Assembly: GCF_023078275.1 (NCBI RefSeq)
Contig: NC_062982.1
Coordinates: 24,004,695-24,068,694 of the forward strand
Direction of reading: 5' to 3'
Length of the DNA stretch: 64,000 nt
Source of the DNA: Leguminivora glycinivorella
Taxonomy: Eukaryota; Arthropoda; Insecta; Lepidoptera; Tortricidae
In this document: one piece after another, positions 49,061 through 60,234 of the stretch
Position numbering within the stretch: the first letter of the stretch is position 1
Layout of the letters: each line of letters opens with the position of its first letter
Made by a program: the position numbers and the translations under genes
The notes under the pieces: generated by a model
What the model was told of the DNA's origin: nothing
What the model saw: only the letters and a program-made list of their open reading frames with translations
Databases searched by the model: none

Positions 49061-49133
49061 TTGTTATTTATAAGTGTAGGTTATATTTATTTTGTTTTGT
49101 TTTTGCATTTATTATACAAATAGTCCAACCAGA

Positions 49134-49202
49134 AATAAAATTGTATAGTTATATAGTAAATTAAGCGTATTTACATACTAAGGCATAGTGAAATGCAATA
49201 AA
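49134..49202 (+). terminator. AHCTF1: ELYS polyadenylation signals
   Basis: AATAAA at 49134-49139 and again at 49197-49202, both within 150 bp of the stop. The short 3' UTR is AT-rich. Confidence 0.75.
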
Positions 49203-49770
49203 ATATTATTTCTGGTCAGCCTATTAACTATTAGGTAACTTTTGTTTTATTTATTTACATTTTCCACTAACTAATAAAAGATGGATTAACAAATGTCGAG
49301 GGTTTCTTTTATACCAGAGCCTCTACTAATCTCTATCTATAATCGATAGAGTTAATAACACGGAAAATATACTAGTATGTATGTTTTTTTTGGTTCTAGT
49401 AAATAACAGTTTGGGAGCGCAATGCAGTAAACTTTCTCCATACAATGCAGTAACCGCGCGGGTCAGTTAACGTCTTTTAAGGTCAGAATGTAACATGGTG
49501 CAAGACATTGCACAAAAAACCTCATTTGGGCTCCTTTACTTATAAGGACGTTTGATAACTTGATAAGACATCTAAATGGAGCCGATTACATTCAAAGACA
49601 ATCACAAGTACGGTTAGGAAATGAAAAGATAATGAGTTCTATTATAATTTTATTAGTCACCAATAATCAGTCGACATACAGAATGCAAAATCTTACATTA
49701 GTTATGCGTGTTTAAAGAATCTCACACGAACTGCGAATCCGCACGCCGCTCCGGAGTGGGAGCGAGACAA

Positions 49771-49845
49771 ATCTAAACATGCATATCTCTGTCTCGCTAA
49801 CACACAGTCTAAACATGCATATCTCTGTCTCGCTAACACACAGTA
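49771..49845. repeat. 37-bp direct duplication
   Basis: tctaaacatgcatatctctg ... cgctaacacacag occurs twice head to tail. It sits inside a possible MITE with gcacgccgct / tagcggcgtgc near its ends (49740-49860). Confidence 0.8.
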
Positions 49846-49949
49846 GCGGCGTGCAAGTGCACTTCAGAGCTCTACCACGAGATTTCAACGTTTTATAATA
49901 CGTTACTCGATAGTGTGAACGTCAACGAAAATGTATGTTATTTTTGTTA

Positions 49950-50145
49950 TAAATAAATAAATATTACAGGACATTCTTACACAGATTGAGGAGTCCCACG
50001 GTAAGCACAAGAAGGCTTATGTTGTGTTGTAGAAATAATTCATGACCCAGGAACAAACATCTGTGATCATTACACTAGTAAATGCCCTTACTGGGATACG
50101 AACCCGAGACCGCGGCTTAGCAGGCAGGGCCACAGCCCGGTAGGT
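49950..50145 (-). mobile_element. SINE copy, related to 18945-19208
   Basis: On the - strand a B-box-like GGTTCGTATCCCAGTAAGGG precedes gagcaca-type body sequence (catgacccaggaacaaacat on the + strand) and a tail ending ttacacagattgagg. The head is mutated in box A. Confidence 0.65.
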
Positions 50146-50596
50146 ATTAAATACGCTATCCATGTATTGTATCGTATACTAAAAAGTTAAAAGCTCATGA
50201 AAAAGGCTCATTATAAACCTCGTAATTATCATTAATAGAAAAATATTTGTAAAAGTTTTCCAAACTGCATTTTACGATAAATTTTGAAACAGTACGAGAT
50301 CACGTCAAAAATCTTATTACATAAATACTTAGTATGTATATCTTAACAGAGCACAAACATTAAGCAATAATAATAAATTAATATAATAAATGCACGTTTT
50401 ACGCGATATCAGTAATGTATAATAATTTATATGATATGATTAGGTAGTCTGACGGTTGGAATAACATGGTATCATCGAGTACGTTATTTCTCCAATTATG
50501 CTCGATTCGCAAAATCAACAAAACAGGTATATAAAAGAGACTCGGAGAAGTATTTACCTCTTTTTCATTTCATTATTACTTCTGAAGTGAAACAAC

Positions 50597-50844
50597 TATA
50601 CTTCGTTTCTTTTAAGATTAGAATTATCTGTCAAACGGGTAAACAAAGAAGCAGTGGTCGTAGACCTTCCTTCGATTTCGGCCGATACCACTGATTTCTT
50701 GGAACTTATGTACATAGTATTATAAGTTATAAGTTCCAAGAAATCAGTGGTATCGGCCGAAATCGAAGAAGGAAGGTCTACGACCACTGCTTCTTTGTTT
50801 ACCCGTTTGACAGATAATTCTAATCTTAAAAGAAACGAAGTATA
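50597..50844. repeat. Near-perfect hairpin, 113/116-bp arms with 19-bp loop
   Basis: Left arm 50597-50709, right arm 50729-50844. The arms differ by one 3-bp indel (ccttccttcg against ccttccttcttcg); I saw no other mismatch. It lies between the converging genes, on the 3' side of SLC38A10. The small frames across it are by-products. Confidence 0.88.
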
Positions 50845-51360
50845 ATCTAATGCGACTTCCAACTGACAGCGTTAAACATTTAACGCTCAGTGTTGCCAAC
50901 TCGAATTTTAAAATACTCCTTCCTATTTTCATTTCCACATTACGAAGTTTCACTTCTTCCGAGCGGAGGAACTCCACGCACTATTTTCTTTTTTTTAATT
51001 CGTCGACAAATAGTCATTACTAATTGTGACGAAAACATCAACAGCGAGTGACAATGAAGGAATGTGTATCACGAAACTTCCGAAATCTTGAGAATAAAGA
51101 TAATAATTATTCCAATACACATTTAAATTAAAACAAAAAAGTAATAAGAAATATCGCGCGACTAACACTTCAAATTAAACTATTAACTTTACGATTAAGG
51201 TTCAATTTAAAATTGACATAATTTAACGATGATACCATATATTTACATAACTTACTATGACTAAATTCCACATTGCACACACATTTCTCAGAAAAACATA
51301 TCTCGGGCAGTCATCTTTTCAAGAGGAACATTTAACTCGAAGTATTTCAACTATTCACTG

Positions 51361-52910
51361 TTACCTTCGTTTCTCTTCGTCGTAACTTTTCAGTGATCTT
51401 ATCTGATGAACCATGTGTAAATCTACTGGCAGTTTGGGCAGCTCGTTCAAGTCTACATTTGGCAGTATTTCTGGTGAAACTGGTGAATCTATACTTTTAC
51501 AAACTTCCTTATCTTCAGCCCTTAATGTAGCTTTATTTAAACAATCTACTGCTTCGCGCTTCTGTCTTGATTTTTCATTATTTTCTATAGTATTTGGTTG
51601 TTTAGCATCATTTTGAATATGTATAGATTTATCTACAACTTCTTGTTTGATTTCTTCTGATTTGATTTTGTTTCCATTCATTGCGAGTGGTAGCGGTACG
51701 TTTAGTATACTTGCTTGAGCGTCCGGTTGTGTCTGCGCATCCTCACCTTGTTTGTAAGACTGCGGTTCATCTGGTGAGTGCGAATGTGTCTTTTCAACTA
51801 GAACTTCAGAATTTAGTTGGTGAGCTTCGTGTATAGGCACATTATTGTTGGATGGTATCAATGGCTGCTTATTTTCCAATGGGTTATTATTTTCTAACAC
51901 AGGGTTTTGAACTATCGGTGCAACATTAATAACTTCTTGCGGTTTATTTAGCTCTATGTTCTTATTATCCGGTGCAGCATTATTACTTTTCTCTATATTA
52001 ACATTTTGTACTGGTGGTAGGATATTATTGTTATTTACATCTACCTTTACTCCACTATTCTCCAAAACTGTATCTTGAGATTTGGATGGATTAAAATTTT
52101 GTACAGGATTTTGAGCAATTGGTTTGTTTTGTTTCACTTCGTTTACGCTATTTTGTACTGGTGCTATTTTTACTTCAGGAAGTTGTGCAGCAATATTATT
52201 GAGTAAAGGCAGCGTTTCTATCGGTTTGTCCTTAATTTCTTTAATGGCTTCGACGGCCACGTCGGCTATTTTCTTCACGGCTTCATTGGCTGTATTTTCA
52301 GGCTCTATTTTCCCCGCTGAAGGTTGTTCAGAAACAGCACTCAAACTCTGAATCGCAACATTAGCTATCTTTTGTATACTTTCCACTGCAATTTTCTTAG
52401 CTTCGTTTTTATCTTGCTGTATCTCTTGTTTTGTCTTGATGATGTTATCTAGGATTTCTTTCTGCTCTTTGATCAACTCTTTCTGTTCCTCGCCGTGTTG
52501 CTTGATGGTCTCCGCTAGCTGCGCTTGCTTGAGAAGGTCAATTTTCTGTTGATTGCTCATTTGTTTTATTTCTTCTTTCAAGCGAGAATCTATCTTTTGC
52601 ACCTTGTTGGTATCACCGTTGGAAAGTTTTTCTTCTGTTATTTTTAAGTTCTTTGGATGTGTTTCAGAAACTCTGTCTGTGTCGGGCTTGATTTCTTTGA
52701 GTACAGCTTTTTCTTGCTTCTGTGCTATTTCAGGCTTCTTTTTGACAATCTCTGCGCGCGGAGGCTCCTTGGGCGCGTCGTCAGGCTGGGACTCCGGCGG
52801 GACCGGGTTGGGAGGTTGAACTTCAGAGTCTGCCACTTTTTCTTTGCTATGCTTTGCATCTTCGTCTGAAACTTTATTGATATCGACTTTCGGTGCTGCC
52901 TTGATCATAC
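51361..52910 (-). CDS. SLC38A10: SLC38A10-like transporter, last exon: long charged cytosolic tail
   Basis: Acceptor tttaccag (52911 and up), stop at 51361-51363. It reads MIKAAPKVDINKVSDEDAKH after the junction codon, then about 515 residues. Residues about 110-260 form charged helices (LIKEQKEILDNIIKTKQEIQ and two related segments, SIQKIANVAIQSL and AVKKIADVAVEAI). Residues about 260-400 are Asn/Pro-rich (QNPVQN, APIVQNPVLENNN). A long disordered tail is a hallmark of SLC38A10 among the SLC38 family. The last codons (CGA AGG TAA) also resemble a donor, but the stop is taken as real. Confidence 0.85.
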
Positions 52911-53003
52911 CTGGTAAAAATAAACGAACAGTATGTAAAGTATGTGATGATGTTGTACTCTGACGTTGTACTGTTTAGCGGTAAAATGGCTTATATGAAA
53001 TAC

Positions 53004-53160
53004 CTCCGTCCTCGAGCTGGCGCGCCTGGAAGAAGTCCTCGACGATCTTGTCGATGCGCTCCTGGGTGATGGTGTCGTACTTGTCCGGGGCGTTCTCCGC
53101 GGCTTGCAGGTTCGCGTACGTGCCCAGGATCATGATCCCCAGCCCGAGGATCAGCACCAC
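53004..53160 (-). CDS. SLC38A10: SLC38A10-like transporter exon, last membrane helix
   Basis: Acceptor gtcctccag, donor ACGGAG|GTATTT. It reads VVLILGLGIMILGTYANLQA, a membrane helix, then a charged loop with TITQERIDKIVEDFFQARQL. Phase 0 in, phase 1 out. Confidence 0.88.
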
Positions 53161-53284
53161 CTGGAGGACAATACAAACAACCATTACAAATACATATTTA
53201 TTTATTTATGACATATGTGGCAAAACGCGCAGGCAAGTCGTCTAATGGCGATTACTGCCGCCCATAGACACCTGTAACACCAGA

Positions 53285-53590
53285 GGAGTTGGAAATGTGT
53301 TGCCGGCAGTTTTTTGAAGGTGTAAAAGTCATATCGGCCCAGGGTACGGCGTGGCACGGCCAAATGGTAAGACGCTTACGATAATATTGTTATCGCTCTT
53401 CTGCATTGGCGCGACAGAGCCAGATTGCGTTCAGGGTGGCTAGCCGAATGGCACAATCGCTCACGAAACGAAGCGCTAGTAGATATCTATCTCTATCGCG
53501 CTTGCGTATTGGCGCGACAGAGCCAGCGGCGTATCGCTTTCGTTTGGCGTCGGAGAAATGCCATTCGGCTACTGGGCCTGGTCGGCGTCT
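53285..53590. mobile_element. MITE of the cattggcgcgacagagccag family
   Basis: cattggcgcgacagagccag occurs at 53404 and, in close form, at 53510. The right end gccattcggctactgggcc pairs with the inner ggctagccgaatggc at 53438. It is an insertion of one hairpin element, possibly nested. Confidence 0.55.
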
Positions 53591-53840
53591 AGCGTCAACG
53601 ATTGCCATTTTGGCCGAGCTGGCAGAAATACCACATTGCATCTTAAAGAACCTTGGGTATGCTTTACAAATTGAAAGGCAAGATGGTATTTTTTTTTATT
53701 AAAACAAAACAGTATCTTCTAATACCGTTAAACATTTTTATGACATGGTGGACGGTTTCTTTCTAGCTACTTTAAGTACCAGCTCTATGTTGGATATGAG
53801 CAGAGAGATAAACAGCCCAGATGCTATAACATCAACTTAC

Positions 53841-54077
53841 CTTAGCAAGAACCCTTTCGTTAGTGTTCTTAAACGTGACATTAACAAAGCACGCAGTCGG
53901 GAAGACCACACAGATGAGTACTCCGATGGTGGAGCCGACCAGGCCCAGCACCAGCTCGATGTTGGGGATGAGCAGCGAGATGACGAGCGCGGCGGCCACG
54001 ATGGCCACGGTGATGGCGCGGAAGGTGGGCTCCGGGATGGAGTGGTTGATGATGTGGTCGTGCTGCGAGGGGTGCAC
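53841..54077 (-). CDS. SLC38A10: SLC38A10-like transporter exon with conserved IPNIE motif
   Basis: Acceptor ccggcag, donor GCTAAG|GTAAGT. 79 codons: HPSQHDHIINHSIPEPTFRA, then ALVISLLIPNIELVLGLVGS and TIGVLICVVFPTACF. The last two match the SLC38A10 pattern ILIPNVETILGLTGATMGS followed by a helix. Phase 0 on both sides. Confidence 0.95.
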
Positions 54078-54109
54078 CTGCCGGTATTACAATCACGGTA
54101 TAACCACAA

Positions 54110-54360
54110 AATTAAAATTTTGAAAAAAACCCCGACCGCGACATAGTGGACCGATTTTCATGAAACATGGCTACGAACACTCCAGACTAACTCAGCTTTC
54201 AAACAAAAAAAAACTAAATCGAAATCGGTTCATCCGTTCGGGAGCTACGATGCCACAGACAGACACACACACAGAGACAGACAGACAGACAGACGGACGG
54301 ACAGACACGTCAAACTTATAACACCCCGTCGTTTTTGCGTCGGGGGTTAAAAACATATCC
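54110..54360. repeat. Interspersed repeat with gacagacagacagac tract
   Basis: Starts aaaaccccgaccgcgacata and ends cgtcgtttttgcgtcggggg: the ends are inverted (CCCCGAC / GTCGGGG). A short tandem gacagacagac run is inside. Related to 6560-6985. Confidence 0.65.
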
Positions 54361-55011
54361 CACATTCTTAGTTCACACTTCCATATTTTTTAAGTTACAA
54401 AAACTAAAATAAACTCCAAAAGGGTGCATTAACTTCTGTTGCTAACTATACAGTCAAGCCAGTTTATTGAGTGGAAAGAGACGACACTACAGTGTTGCCA
54501 TTTTTTAACTTTTTTGCCACGCGCTACATAATCATAATATTGTATATTGCACCATGGTAAAAAGTTGTTATAAAACATAAAAAATCTCATGGCCCCAGTA
54601 GGGTGTTGTAAATCTTATTTTTACAAATATTTTAATATTAAAGTTATTACATAACTACACTACACGCACACAGCACACACACACTGATGACTTAGTGATC
54701 TAGAGGGAAAATTATTTTAATGTAAATTCGAAAACAATATCATTCCATGTCTAAATAGTACTCATACAATCATATGCATTAAAAATAAGAAAAGAAAATT
54801 AAATAAAATTTATTTATTTCGGACAATTAAAAATCCATATCACATTACATTATAAGGACTTATTACTCTCATTAGGCAAAGAAAATCATTATACAATGTG
54901 CCATTTGCTAGCTAGCTAAAGCATAAGGAGTATAAGGACGAGAAAATTTCATCCTTATGGTAAGCGGTAATGACCATTTACTTAAATACATTAATAATTT
55001 CTTGACCTCAC
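54361..55011 (-). other. SLC38A10 intron, no recognised element
   Basis: AT-rich. Short direct motifs only (ttacataactacactacacg). No gene visible. Confidence 0.5.
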
Positions 55012-55148
55012 CTTTCTGTAGAGGAAAGAGTACAAGCTGGCGCGGCAGGGGAAGATGATCAGGGGGAAGCTAAAAGCGAGCGACATGACGAACCCCAGCT
55101 TGATGACGTCACTCGCCATCGTCGGGCTTAAGCTCATCAGGATGTTAC
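55012..55148 (-). CDS. SLC38A10: SLC38A10-like transporter exon with FPCRASLYS motif
   Basis: Acceptor ctttttccag, donor AGAAAG|GTGAGG. It reads NILMSLSPTMASDVIKLGFV then MSLAFSFPLIIFPCRASLYS. The human counterpart has VGFPMMILPCRQALST at this place. Phase 1 in, phase 0 out. Confidence 0.95.
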
Positions 55149-55317
55149 CTGGAAAAAGGGAAATTACAGTAAATGTGCAATTGTACGCAGGCGGAGCGGG
55201 AGTTATAGAAAAATCGTTCGTTTTTGTGTTACTTGGCTTGAAACTTATATCATATTTTTACTTTTTTTGGCCTCAGAAATGCGTGGTTGAAATTATTCGG
55301 TTACCTCACAGAACTTA

Positions 55318-55640
55318 ATTTAGATAGAAGAAACAAATTCATATATTTGTATAGGGGCCGAGCGTGTCAAATTTTGTACTGAAGTTGATTCTTGCCTGTA
55401 ATTTTAAATATGTCTCAGGCTGTTGATTGTTCATAATTTTTGTGTTGTTGCAATTTAATATCACGTAACGAGGCATTTTTTATGTTTTGGTTGACTTCAA
55501 CTTACAAAAATTGACGCCCGAAAGCTGCAAGCTGCGAGTAAAGACGGACAACTCAGTGGATTTCACTGAGTTCATTTGACACGCTAAGTAGATACGTTTG
55601 CTTGATCTATGGTTTATATGACATCTGTGGGTTACCTCAT
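55318..55640 (-). repeat. Dispersed repeat, inverted copy of 28175-28490
   Basis: Reverse complement of the block in the ELYS intron. The two copies differ at few bases. Confidence 0.85.
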
Positions 55641-56814
55641 GTTACACCGTGTATAAATTGAGGGAGATAGATATTACATGACAAATAATTTATCACCGCC
55701 TTCTGAAGGAAACCTGAATATTTACTCAAGTGAAATACACAAAAGCAGAAAATAAACAACTGTTGATAAATTACATGCATATTGTTTGATATACATATTT
55801 AATCGTTTCACATAGGTATCATAAAATGAGACAATGTTTTTCAACGTACCTAAAGTTAAGTTTTGTATAAAGTAAGAAAAACGAATTGAAATCATTATCA
55901 CTGATTTAAACTTTCACGATTATTACACATATTTTTTTTATTAAGTCCCGATTAAAAAAAAATATGTGAAATCATTATTTCATTTTTTTTACCACTGTAA
56001 TTCGCTTGAATTTTTTTGTCCGTAATAAAATTTTAAAAGTCGAATTAATTTAATAATATTCTTAGCGTTTTCTTTTAGCGTCATAGTTACTCAAGAAATA
56101 AAATATTTAAATACAATGAATGAATTTATATAGAAAACTAGCTTTTACCCGCGGCTTCGCCCGCGTAATAAAAGTATTCTTATTGAAACGTTTACAAAAA
56201 ATAAGATTTTCATTTGGATCCGTAGGTTTCTTTGTAGGTACATCTGTCCGCGATTATTTCTATTAAGGTAAAGCGGGGCAATTTTCGACTGGGGGGCCAT
56301 TGTAACTGATCTATTTGCTGTACGGTCAGCCAAGAAAGTGGTATCCCACTTTTCGACTCTATTGATCGAAAAGTGGTAAAGCACTTTTTTGGCTGACTGT
56401 ACCTTACACATATTACTATTGTTTTAAAAGAAATTCTTGCAATGATTGTAGAATTGTTACACAGCGACCACAGCGTAGGTAGTAGGTACGAATATATATG
56501 TATTTTACCTATATAAATATTTATACTGGGGAAACTTCATACAACCCACATAGCCAGTATCTCGACGCTATGGTCGGTAGGGTAAAAAGTACTTCCTTGC
56601 ATTATCGCTTACAATTTTTTCCATTTTGCTTATACATATTGCAAACGTAAACATATAAAAGGCAAGCAAACAACGATCTTCTTACAGCACATTGAATGTA
56701 ATAGTTATTACGGATGCCGGATACTCGCCGATGCCTACTTACTAATCCCTTCCCACTGAGCCACCTGCATTTTACACTGCCTAGATATCGATTGCCGACC
56801 GATTATTCCGACCC

Positions 56815-57035
56815 CAATCCCTATTCTTATCCCCGTCCCTATCTCTATCCTTGTCCCCGTCCCCGTCCCGTCCCGTCCCTGTCCCCGTCCCTCCCCTATC
56901 CCTACCCTATCCCTATCCCCGTCCCCTATTCCTATGCCTATTTCTATCCCTAACCCTAACCCTATCCCTATCCCTATCCCTATCCCTATCCTATCCCTAT
57001 CCCTATCCCTATGCCTATCCCTATCCCTATCCCTA

Positions 57036-57069
<34 letters not shown>

Positions 57070-57070
57070 T

Positions 57071-57108
<38 letters not shown>

Positions 57109-57165
57109 AACCCTATCCCGTCCCCGTCCCCGTCCCTGTCCCTGTCCTTGCCCCTGTCAAATTAT
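56815..57165 (+). repeat. CCCTRT/CCCTAA hexamer array 1
   Basis: Runs of ccctat, then ccctgt, with some ccctaa and cccgtc units. The long small frames (PYPYPYPY, PVPVPV) are readings of the repeat. Confidence 0.9.
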
Positions 57166-57179
57166 CATGCTAGGAGGTG

Positions 57180-58230
57180 AACTTTGAAAATTCCTTTCTT
57201 AGTGCTCCTCTACACCATATAAGGAACCTATGTGCCAAATTTGAAATCTCTAGGACCAGCGGTTTCGGCTGTGTGTTGATATATTATGTCAGTTAGTCAG
57301 TCAGTCAGTTTCTTCTTTTATATATTTTTTGATATTTAAACCCCATTGCACTACAACAGGGGAGAAGGTATTTCACTTTCGCCTCGTTAGATTTTAAAAA
57401 CGTTGTATTTATCGTGATCAGCGACCCAATAAACCGTAAAAACGATACCCATATTAGTTTTTTGACTTTATCACCCCCTTTTCACCCTTTTAGGGGTTAA
57501 ATTTTCAAAAAACCTGAAACACGTCTATAGTCATATGTTTTTAGGATCCCTCCTGTGAAGTTTCGAATAAAACAGTGAAACTAACATTGTTTCCCCATAC
57601 AAACTTTGAACCCCCATTTGACCCCCTTAGGAGGCGAATTTTGAAAAATCCTTTCTTAGTGCTCCTCTACACTATATAAGGAACCTACGTGCCAAATTTG
57701 ACATCTCTAGGACCAGCGGTTTCGGCTGTGCGTTGATATGTCAGTCAGTCAGTCAATATCTTCTTTTATATATTTTTTTGATATTTAAACCCCATTGCAC
57801 CACAACAGGGGAGAAGGTATTTCACTTCCGCCTCGTTAGATTTTAAAAACGTTGTATTTATCGTGATCAGCGACCCGATAACCCATAAAAACGATACCCA
57901 TATTGATTTTTTGACTTTATCACCCCCTTTTCACCATTTTAGGGGTTAAATTTTCAAAAAACCTGAAACACGTATTTAGTCATATGTCTTAAGGAATCTT
58001 CCTGTGAAGTTTCGAATAAAATAGGCAAACTAATCTTGTTTCCCCATACAAACTTTGAACCCCCATTTGACCCCCTTAGGAGGTGAATTTTGAAAATTCC
58101 TTTCTTAGTGCTCCTCTACACTATATAAGGAACCGACGTGCCAAATTTGAAATCTCTAGGACCAGCGGTTTCGGCTGTGCGTTGATATGTCAGTCAGTCA
58201 GTCAGTCAGCTTCTTCTTTTATATATTTAG
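57180..58230 (+). repeat. 0.45-kb tandem subunits
   Basis: ctcctctacaccatataagg, gaccagcggtttcggctgtg, gatatttaaaccccattgca and aggggttaaattttcaaaaa recur at about 57180, 57650 and 58100. The same series continues in unit 2 (59230-60235 and 61196-61660). Confidence 0.85.
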
Positions 58231-58859
58231 ACTAGCTTTTACCCGCGGCTTCGCCCGCGTAATAAAAGTATTCTTATTGAAACGTTTACAAAAAATAAGA
58301 TTTTCATTTGGATCCGTAGGTTTCTTTGTAGGTACATCTGTCCGCGATTATTTCGATTAAGGTAAAGCGGGGCAATTCTCGACTGGGGGGCCATTGTAAC
58401 TGATCTATTTGCTGTACGGTCAGCCAAGAACCTTACACTGTTTTTTGGCTGACTGTACCTTACACATATTACTATTGTTTTAAAAGAAATTCTTGCAATG
58501 ATTGTAGAGTTGTTACACAGCGACCACAGCGTCAGGTACGAATATGTATGTCTTTTACCTATATAAATATTTATACTGGGGAAACTTCATACAACCCACA
58601 TAGCCAGTATCTCGACGCTATGGTCGGTAGGGTAAAAAGTACTTCCTTGCATTATCGCTTACAATTTTTTCCATTTTGCTTATACTTATTGCAAACGTAA
58701 ACATATGAAAGGCAAGCAAACAACGATCTTCTTACAGCACATTGAATGTAATAGTTATTACGGATGCAGGATACTCGCCGATGCCTACTTACTAATCCCT
58801 TCCCACTGAGCCACCTGCATTTCACACTGCCTAAATATCGATTGCCGACCGATTATTCC

Positions 58860-59215
58860 GACCCCAATCCCTATTCTTATCCCCGGCCCTATCTCTATCC
58901 TTGTCCCCGACCCCGTCCCCGTCCCGTCCCTGTCCCCGTCCCTCCCCTATCCCCGTCCCCTATCCCTATCCCTGTCCCCGTCCCCGTCCCCGTCCCCGTC
59001 CCCGTCCCCGTCCCTAACCCTATCCCTAACCCTAACCCTAACCCTATCCCTAACCCTATCCCGTTCCTGTCTCTGTCCCTGACCCTGTCCCTGTCCCTAT
59101 CCCTATCCCTAACCCTATCCCTATCCCTAACCCTATCCCTAACCCTAACCCTATCCCGTTCCTGTCTCTGTCCCTGACCCTGTCCCTGTCCCTGTCCCTG
59201 TCCTTGCCCCTGTCA
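58860..59215 (+). repeat. CCCTAA/CCCTAT/CCCCGT hexamer array 2
   Basis: Holds several consecutive ccctaa units (about 59020-59060 and 59105-59150) next to ccctat, ccctgt and ccccgt runs. Confidence 0.9.
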
Positions 59216-60234
59216 AATTATCATGCTAGGAGGTGAACTTTGAAAAATCCTTTCTTAGTGCTCCTCTAAGGAACTTCCGTGTCAATTTGAAATCTCTTGA
59301 ACCAGAAGTAAAGATAAAAACTAAACCTATACTTATGACTATTTTGGATATTTTAACCCTGTTGCTCAACAACAGGGGAGAAAATTTCTTTTCCACCTCA
59401 TTAGATTTTAAAATCGTTGTATTTATCGTGATCAGCGACCCGATAAACCATAAAAACGATACCCATATTGTGTTTTTGACTTTACCCCCTTTGCACCCCT
59501 TAGGGGTTAAATTTTCAAAAAACCTGAAACATGTATTTAGTCATATATCTTTAGGAATCCTCCTGTGAAGTTTCGAATAAAATAGTCAAACTAATCTTGT
59601 GTCCCCATACAAACTTTGAACCCCCATTTCACCCTTTTAAGAGGAGAATTTTGACAAATCCTTTCTTAGTGCTCCTCTACGCCATATAAGGAACCTATGT
59701 GCCAAATTTGAAATCTCTAGGACCAGCGGTTTCGGCTGTGTGTTGATATGTCAGTTAGTCAGTCAGTCAGTTTCTTTTTTTATATATTTTTTGATATTTA
59801 AACCCCATTGCACTATAACAGGGGAGAAGATATTTCACTTCCGCCTCGTTATATTTTAAAAGCGTTGTATTTATCGTGATAGCGACCCGATTAATCATAA
59901 AACGATACCCATATTGTTTTTTTTTTTACTTTATCACCCCCTTTTCACCCTTTTAGGGGTTAAATTTTCAAAAAACCTGAAACACGTCTTTAGTCATATG
60001 TTTTTAGGATCCCTCCTGTGAAGTTTCGAATAAAACAGTGAAACTAACATTGTTTCCCCATACAAACTTTGAACCCCCATTTGACCCCCTTAGGAGGCGA
60101 ATTTTGAAAAATCCTTTCTTAGTGCTCCTCTACACTATATAAAAAACCTACGTGCCAAGTTTGACATCTCTAGGACCAGCGGTTTCGGCTGTGCGTTGAT
60201 ATGTCAGTCAGTCAGTCAATATCTTCTTTTATAG

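Larger units (their letters stand above)
49061..51360. other. Region between the two convergent genes
   Basis: Contains the ELYS poly(A) signals, the 37-bp duplication, a SINE and the hairpin. The SLC38A10 3' UTR should lie here on the - strand. A possible poly(A) signal for it (TTTATT on the + strand) is at about 49649, but which one is used cannot be told. Confidence 0.5.
56137..58230 (+). repeat. 2.1-kb composite repeat, unit 1
   Basis: Starts actagcttttacccgcggct and is repeated from 58231 on. Contents in order: a common lepidopteran block, aaggtaaagcggggcaattt, a hexamer array (56815-57165), then about 0.45-kb subunits (gtgctcctctacac... to ...cagtcagtcagt). No open frame of interest. 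Confidence 0.85.

Noticed and set aside
56714..57180. Proline/tyrosine/serine-rich small proteins
   Set aside because: Direct translation of hexamer repeats.
58860..59215. Former telomere end
   Set aside because: CCCTAA units are few and mixed with CCCTRT variants, and the array is inside a duplicated repeat in an intron.
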